This document shows, in pieces, positions 6,175 to 8,223 of a stretch of DNA of 8,223 nt. A model generated the notes under the pieces. It saw only the letters and a program-made list of their open reading frames with translations, searched no databases and was not told where the DNA came from. Position numbers and translations under genes: made by a program. Source of the DNA: Promethearchaeota archaeon. Lineage in GTDB: Archaea; Asgardarchaeota; Lokiarchaeia; Sigyniarchaeales; SOKP01. The first letter of the stretch is position 1, and every line of letters begins with the position of its first letter. The stretch covers positions 1 to 8,223 of the forward strand of contig JAUWHC010000093.1 in the NCBI GenBank assembly GCA_030606095.1, read 5' to 3'.

Positions 6175-6852
6175 ATGTTAGAAGAGATAATTCAACCTGA
6201 GAAAGGCACAAATCTTAGAAAAAATGGGCAAGAAGAACTGACAATTCTGATAGATTCAAATGCTCTAAAAAAAATATTTCTTATAAATGGAACCACTTTT
6301 TTCACTCAAAATTTAAGCGCGTTTAATCTAGTTGTCAAACCAAACGATTATTACATGGTGATTAATAAAGGAGATAAGGAAATTAATGTAAAATATAGTA
6401 TCGATATTTCTAATCATATAGTGATTTATGAACCTTATATATACGAGTCTTCTAAAAAAGTAAAATTTAACCCAATTCGGTTTAGTAAGAAATTTAATGT
6501 TCCAGATGGATACATCGACACTTTAACTAAGTGGTACAGTATTAAATTCACTTACCCTGATTATAATTTAATATTTATTAAACCGAAGATAGGAATCTCC
6601 ATTCAAACTCATAAATTTAGAAGTGAAATGTGGAAAGTATTGAAAGGCAAACCAATAATAATTAACGGGAATAAAGTACATTATTTTGTTGAAAATGGAA
6701 CAGAGTTTTTAAACGCAAAAATGACTTACCACTCCGTTATAAATCCAAATAACAATCCTGAACAATTTGTTTTAATAGAAGAAAAATGGAGTGGTGAATT
6801 CGACGAAGAAGATATAATAAGAGCGTTCAACCCCAATAATTATCATTCATGA
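6175..6852 (+). CDS. Protein with C-terminal mannose-6-phosphate isomerase type II-like cupin
   Basis: A 225-aa protein. Residues about 136-222 match the cupin at the end of bifunctional ManC/AlgA-type enzymes (mannose-6-phosphate isomerase type II). Features are a KP-x4-S-x-Q-x-H-x3-RSE-x-W pattern with Q144, H146, E151 and W153, a turn KGKP, a second metal-type histidine H186 (TYHSVIN), and the characteristic end with EE, a WSG turn and EEDIIRAF. Q144, H146, E151 and H186 would bind the metal. The nucleotidyltransferase domain of ManC is absent; in its place is a roughly 130-residue, beta-rich N-terminal part that I do not recognise and that could be a second, degenerate cupin. It would isomerise or epimerise a sugar phosphate, or only bind one. 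Coupling to the ribokinase upstream suggests the two act on the same sugar. Aldose-ketose isomerase is the best guess, unproven. Confidence 0.75.
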   Translation: MLEEIIQPEKGTNLRKNGQEELTILIDSNALKKIFLINGTTFFTQNLSAFNLVVKPNDYYMVINKGDKEINVKYSIDISNHIVIYEPYIYESSKKVKFNPIRFSKKFNVPDGYIDTLTKWYSIKFTYPDYNLIFIKPKIGISIQTHKFRSEMWKVLKGKPIIINGNKVHYFVENGTEFLNAKMTYHSVINPNNNPEQFVLIEEKWSGEFDEEDIIRAFNPNNYHS

Positions 6853-6867
6853 AAGTAAGAATTTACT

Positions 6868-6898
6868 ACTCATCCTATCCGATAAAATATGAGTTTTT
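6868..6898 (+). terminator. Hairpin followed by T5, likely end of the ribokinase-cupin operon
   Basis: ACTCAT (6868-6873) pairs with ATGAGT (6889-6894) across a 15-nt loop, and five T (6894-6898) follow. The stem is short. More T-runs further on (6911-6914, 6951-6955 and the tandem array) could give backup termination. Confidence 0.4.
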
Positions 6899-6952
6899 GA
6901 GATGATATTGTTTTCCTTGGAGTTCACATTCCAACCTTTTAAATTTTGTGTT

Positions 6953-7010
6953 TTTAGTTCCTTAGTTTTCCTTAGTTTTTCTTAGTTTTTCTTAGTTTTT
7001 CTTAGTTTTA
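6953..7010. repeat. 10-bp tandem repeat CTTAGTTTTT, five units plus a degenerate sixth
   Basis: Five contiguous decamers run from 6961 to 7010. The middle three are identical (CTTAGTTTTT), the first ends in C and the last in A. A degenerate 8-bp unit, TTTAGTTC, precedes them at 6953. The period matches about one helical turn, so T-tracts of 4-5 bases fall on one face of the DNA, a pattern known to bend DNA. The array lies 103 bp before the uS19 ATG and after the cupin gene. It may also serve as a multi-T terminator for the upstream operon. Units are too short and lack spacers, so this is not a CRISPR. Confidence 0.85.
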
Positions 7011-7044
7011 ATAAAATTAAAATTTGATAGATAATTCATTATCA

Positions 7045-7068
7045 TTACACGAAGTAATAAAAGTGTAA
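7045..7068 (+). promoter_or_regulatory. Inverted repeat TTACAC-N12-GTGTAA around a TATA-like box before uS19
   Basis: Perfect 6-bp arms (7045-7050 and 7063-7068) enclose TAATAAAA (7055-7062). If this is the TATA box, transcription would start near 7084, leaving room for the Shine-Dalgarno site at 7105-7109. An alternative TATA, TTATATTTTAAA at 7078-7089, would place the start on the Shine-Dalgarno site and is less likely. Confidence 0.35.
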
Positions 7069-7104
7069 AAAAAAACATTATATTTTAAATGGAACAAGCA
7101 GATT

Positions 7105-7109
7105 GGTGG
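7105..7109 (+). promoter_or_regulatory. Shine-Dalgarno GGTGG of the uS19 gene
   Basis: GGTGG sits 4 nt before ATG 7114. It supports the start that includes the unusual N-terminal tail, so the tail is very likely translated. Confidence 0.8.
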
Positions 7110-7113
7110 AAAA

Positions 7114-7659
7114 ATGACTCCTAATGAAGAACCTAACGATGGAAAACAAAAAGAAACGAAAACAGAAGATGCTACAAAAGAGTCTTCTAAAGAATCTTCT
7201 AAAGAATCTGAAGAAGTAGAAGATACCAAAGAATTAGATCTAGCAAAAGAAAGAGATCGTCTTAAATTTCATTATCGTGGACACACATTAGACGCTTTAA
7301 AGCGAATGAATATGGATGAGTTTATTCAATTGCTACCAGCACGAGCACGAAGATCACTAAAAAGAGGACTACCTCCTAGACAGAGAAAGCTCCTTGAAAG
7401 ATTAAGACGAGCATACAGAGCCAAAAAAAGAGGAAAGGATCTTCTTACGCGAACACATGTAAGAGATATGTTAATCTTCCCAGAAATGGTTGGCTTGAAA
7501 ATAGGCGTTTATAACGGAAAACAATACGAAGTTGTTGATGTAAAACCTGAAATGATTGGACATTACTTAGGAGAGTTTTCACTCACTAGAAGGCGCGTTC
7601 AACATGGTTCTCCTGGAATTGGAGCTACACGTTCAAGTAAATATGTTCCTTTAAAGTAA
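7114..7659 (+). CDS. rpsS: Small ribosomal subunit protein uS19 (archaeal S19) with charged N-terminal extension
   Basis: A 181-aa protein of the head of the small ribosomal subunit, which with uS13 contacts the tRNA region and 16S rRNA. The core begins near residue 50 (LKFHYRGHTL). The C-terminal part fits the S19 family signature from N134-G135-K136 through IGHYLGEFSLT (148-158), then the basic HGSPGIGATRSSK end (164-176). The core has the archaeal/eukaryotic form, including the arginine-rich helix at 78-107. Residues 1-49 are an extra low-complexity tail rich in Lys, Glu and Ser, with a KESS repeat at 22-33. Archaeal S19 is usually about 130-150 aa, so the tail is extra length. GGTGG 4 nt upstream supports this start. 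uL22 follows after 42 nt as in the conserved S10/spc order, but uL2, its usual upstream neighbour, is absent. Confidence 0.96.
   Translation: MTPNEEPNDGKQKETKTEDATKESSKESSKESEEVEDTKELDLAKERDRLKFHYRGHTLDALKRMNMDEFIQLLPARARRSLKRGLPPRQRKLLERLRRAYRAKKRGKDLLTRTHVRDMLIFPEMVGLKIGVYNGKQYEVVDVKPEMIGHYLGEFSLTRRRVQHGSPGIGATRSSKYVPLK
7177..7212 (+). repeat. Three 12-bp in-frame units in the uS19 tail
   Basis: AAAGAGTCTTCT, AAAGAATCTTCT and AAAGAATCTGAA are consecutive and in frame, encoding KESS-KESS-KESE (residues 22-33). The near-identity of codons as well as amino acids points to recent slippage or unequal exchange and not only to selection for composition. Confidence 0.85.
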
Positions 7660-7701
7660 TAAATATAATAATAATATAATAAATAATTGAGATGATGCAA
7701 A

Positions 7702-8181
7702 ATGCCTAACTGGGGTTATTCCTTTAGCGAAGAAAAATACGATGTAGATAGATTGGCTAAAGCTTCAGGGAGAGATTTACGGATAAAGCCAAAACCCTCA
7801 AGAGAAATCTGTGCCGTGATAAATGGTATGAAATTGGATCAAGCTAAAAGGTTTCTTGAAAAAGTTATTCAGTTAAAACAATCAGTGCCTTTCAGAAGAC
7901 ATAAAAAAAAACAAGCTCATAGAAAAGATTTAAAACAATTTAATTGGTATGCGGGTAGATATCCCCAAAAAGCTGCCGCAAGAATCTATGAAATTCTCAC
8001 TTCCGTCGAATCCAACGCAGAGTATAAAGGCTTAGACATCGACCAATGCAGAATTATTCACGCTGCTACGCATAGGGGTCGAATCATAAAACGCTACATT
8101 GAACGCGCTCACGGTAGATCGACCGCAAAATTTAGGCATTTAAGTCACGTAGAAATTGTAATTTACGAATTTCCAAGTTAA
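7702..8181 (+). CDS. rplV: Large ribosomal subunit protein uL22 (archaeal L22)
   Basis: A 159-aa protein of the large subunit that lines the polypeptide exit tunnel with a long beta-hairpin and contacts 23S rRNA. Archaeal features are the N-terminal YSF...A-x-GRDLRI-x-PKPSREIC pattern (6-37), NGMKL-x-QAK-x-FLE (41-53), VPFRRHKKK (62-70), GRYPQKAA (85-92) and NAEYKGLD (105-112). The C-terminal part fits the L22 signature: K130-x4-R135-A-x-G138-R139-x9-H149-V-x-I-x-I. Length is normal for archaea and longer than the bacterial protein of about 110 aa. GAGATGAT, roughly 6 nt before the ATG, serves as a weaker Shine-Dalgarno site. The 42-nt gap after uS19 is nearly pure A/T except for that site, so the two are probably co-transcribed. 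uS3 would be expected next. Confidence 0.96.
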   Translation: MPNWGYSFSEEKYDVDRLAKASGRDLRIKPKPSREICAVINGMKLDQAKRFLEKVIQLKQSVPFRRHKKKQAHRKDLKQFNWYAGRYPQKAAARIYEILTSVESNAEYKGLDIDQCRIIHAATHRGRIIKRYIERAHGRSTAKFRHLSHVEIVIYEFPS

Positions 8182-8223
8182 TGAAAATAAATTAAAAAAA
8201 AGTTAAATATTAAAGATAATGAC
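8182..8223 (+). other. A/T-rich spacer, possibly reaching the start of the next ribosomal gene
   Basis: After uL22 there is a short A-rich spacer, and an ATG followed by AC lies at 8219-8221. In archaea uS3 normally follows uL22, so this could be its start codon. There is no clear Shine-Dalgarno site, and only one codon plus two bases is visible. Confidence 0.2.

Noticed and set aside
6953..7010. Tandem repeat as a CRISPR array
   Set aside because: Units are 10 bp, directly adjacent and without spacers; no cas-like gene is present.
7017..7229. 70-aa minus-strand frame rich in Ser over the uS19 start
   Set aside because: It is the antisense of the repetitive K/E/S tail; the Ser richness comes from the AGA/TCT codons of the other strand.

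Overview
The window looks like a piece of a low-GC archaeal chromosome. The strongest evidence is the uS19-uL22 ribosomal protein pair at the right end. Both proteins have the archaeal/eukaryotic rather than the bacterial form. Other support comes from T-run terminators in place of classic bacterial ones, TATA-like promoters, Shine-Dalgarno sites of the GGTGG/AAAGGT type, and very AT-rich spacers. A RING-like Cys/His zinc finger, a cytosolic FG-GAP-like propeller and small multi-span membrane proteins fit an Asgard (Lokiarchaeia-like) archaeon. That lineage is an inference from overall character and was not tested by phylogeny.

Layout, left to right. (1) The 3' end of a zinc-finger gene, then a complete M20-family metallo-amidohydrolase, both on plus. 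(2) A 274-nt non-coding stretch with several small hairpins. (3) On minus, a 2[4Fe-4S] ferredoxin and, upstream of it, a four-span membrane protein, separated by a T9 terminator and two palindromes. (4) On plus, a beta-propeller protein with three Ca-binding-like loops, followed 38 nt later by a class II glutamine amidotransferase with an obligatory Cys2. (5) On minus, a small two-span membrane protein with an acidic tail. (6) On plus, a two-gene cassette of ribokinase-like PfkB kinase and a protein ending in a mannose-6-phosphate-isomerase-type cupin. A TATA-like box and a perfect 14-bp palindrome precede it. (7) A 261-nt spacer with a terminator-like hairpin and a 10-bp tandem repeat in helical phase. 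(8) uS19 and uL22, on plus and running out of the window.

How the genes work together: the only well-supported functional groups are the ribosomal pair and the kinase-cupin cassette, which probably handles a sugar or sugar phosphate. The propeller and amidotransferase genes may be co-transcribed, but no shared function can be read. The uS19 gene is not preceded by uL2, so the usual uL3-uL4-uL23-uL2-uS19-uL22 order is broken here.

No CRISPR array, tRNA, rRNA, transposase or obvious defence system is visible. The most unusual items are non-coding: the phased repeat before the ribosomal genes, the palindrome at the predicted kinase start site, and the hairpin-rich gap at 1550-1716.
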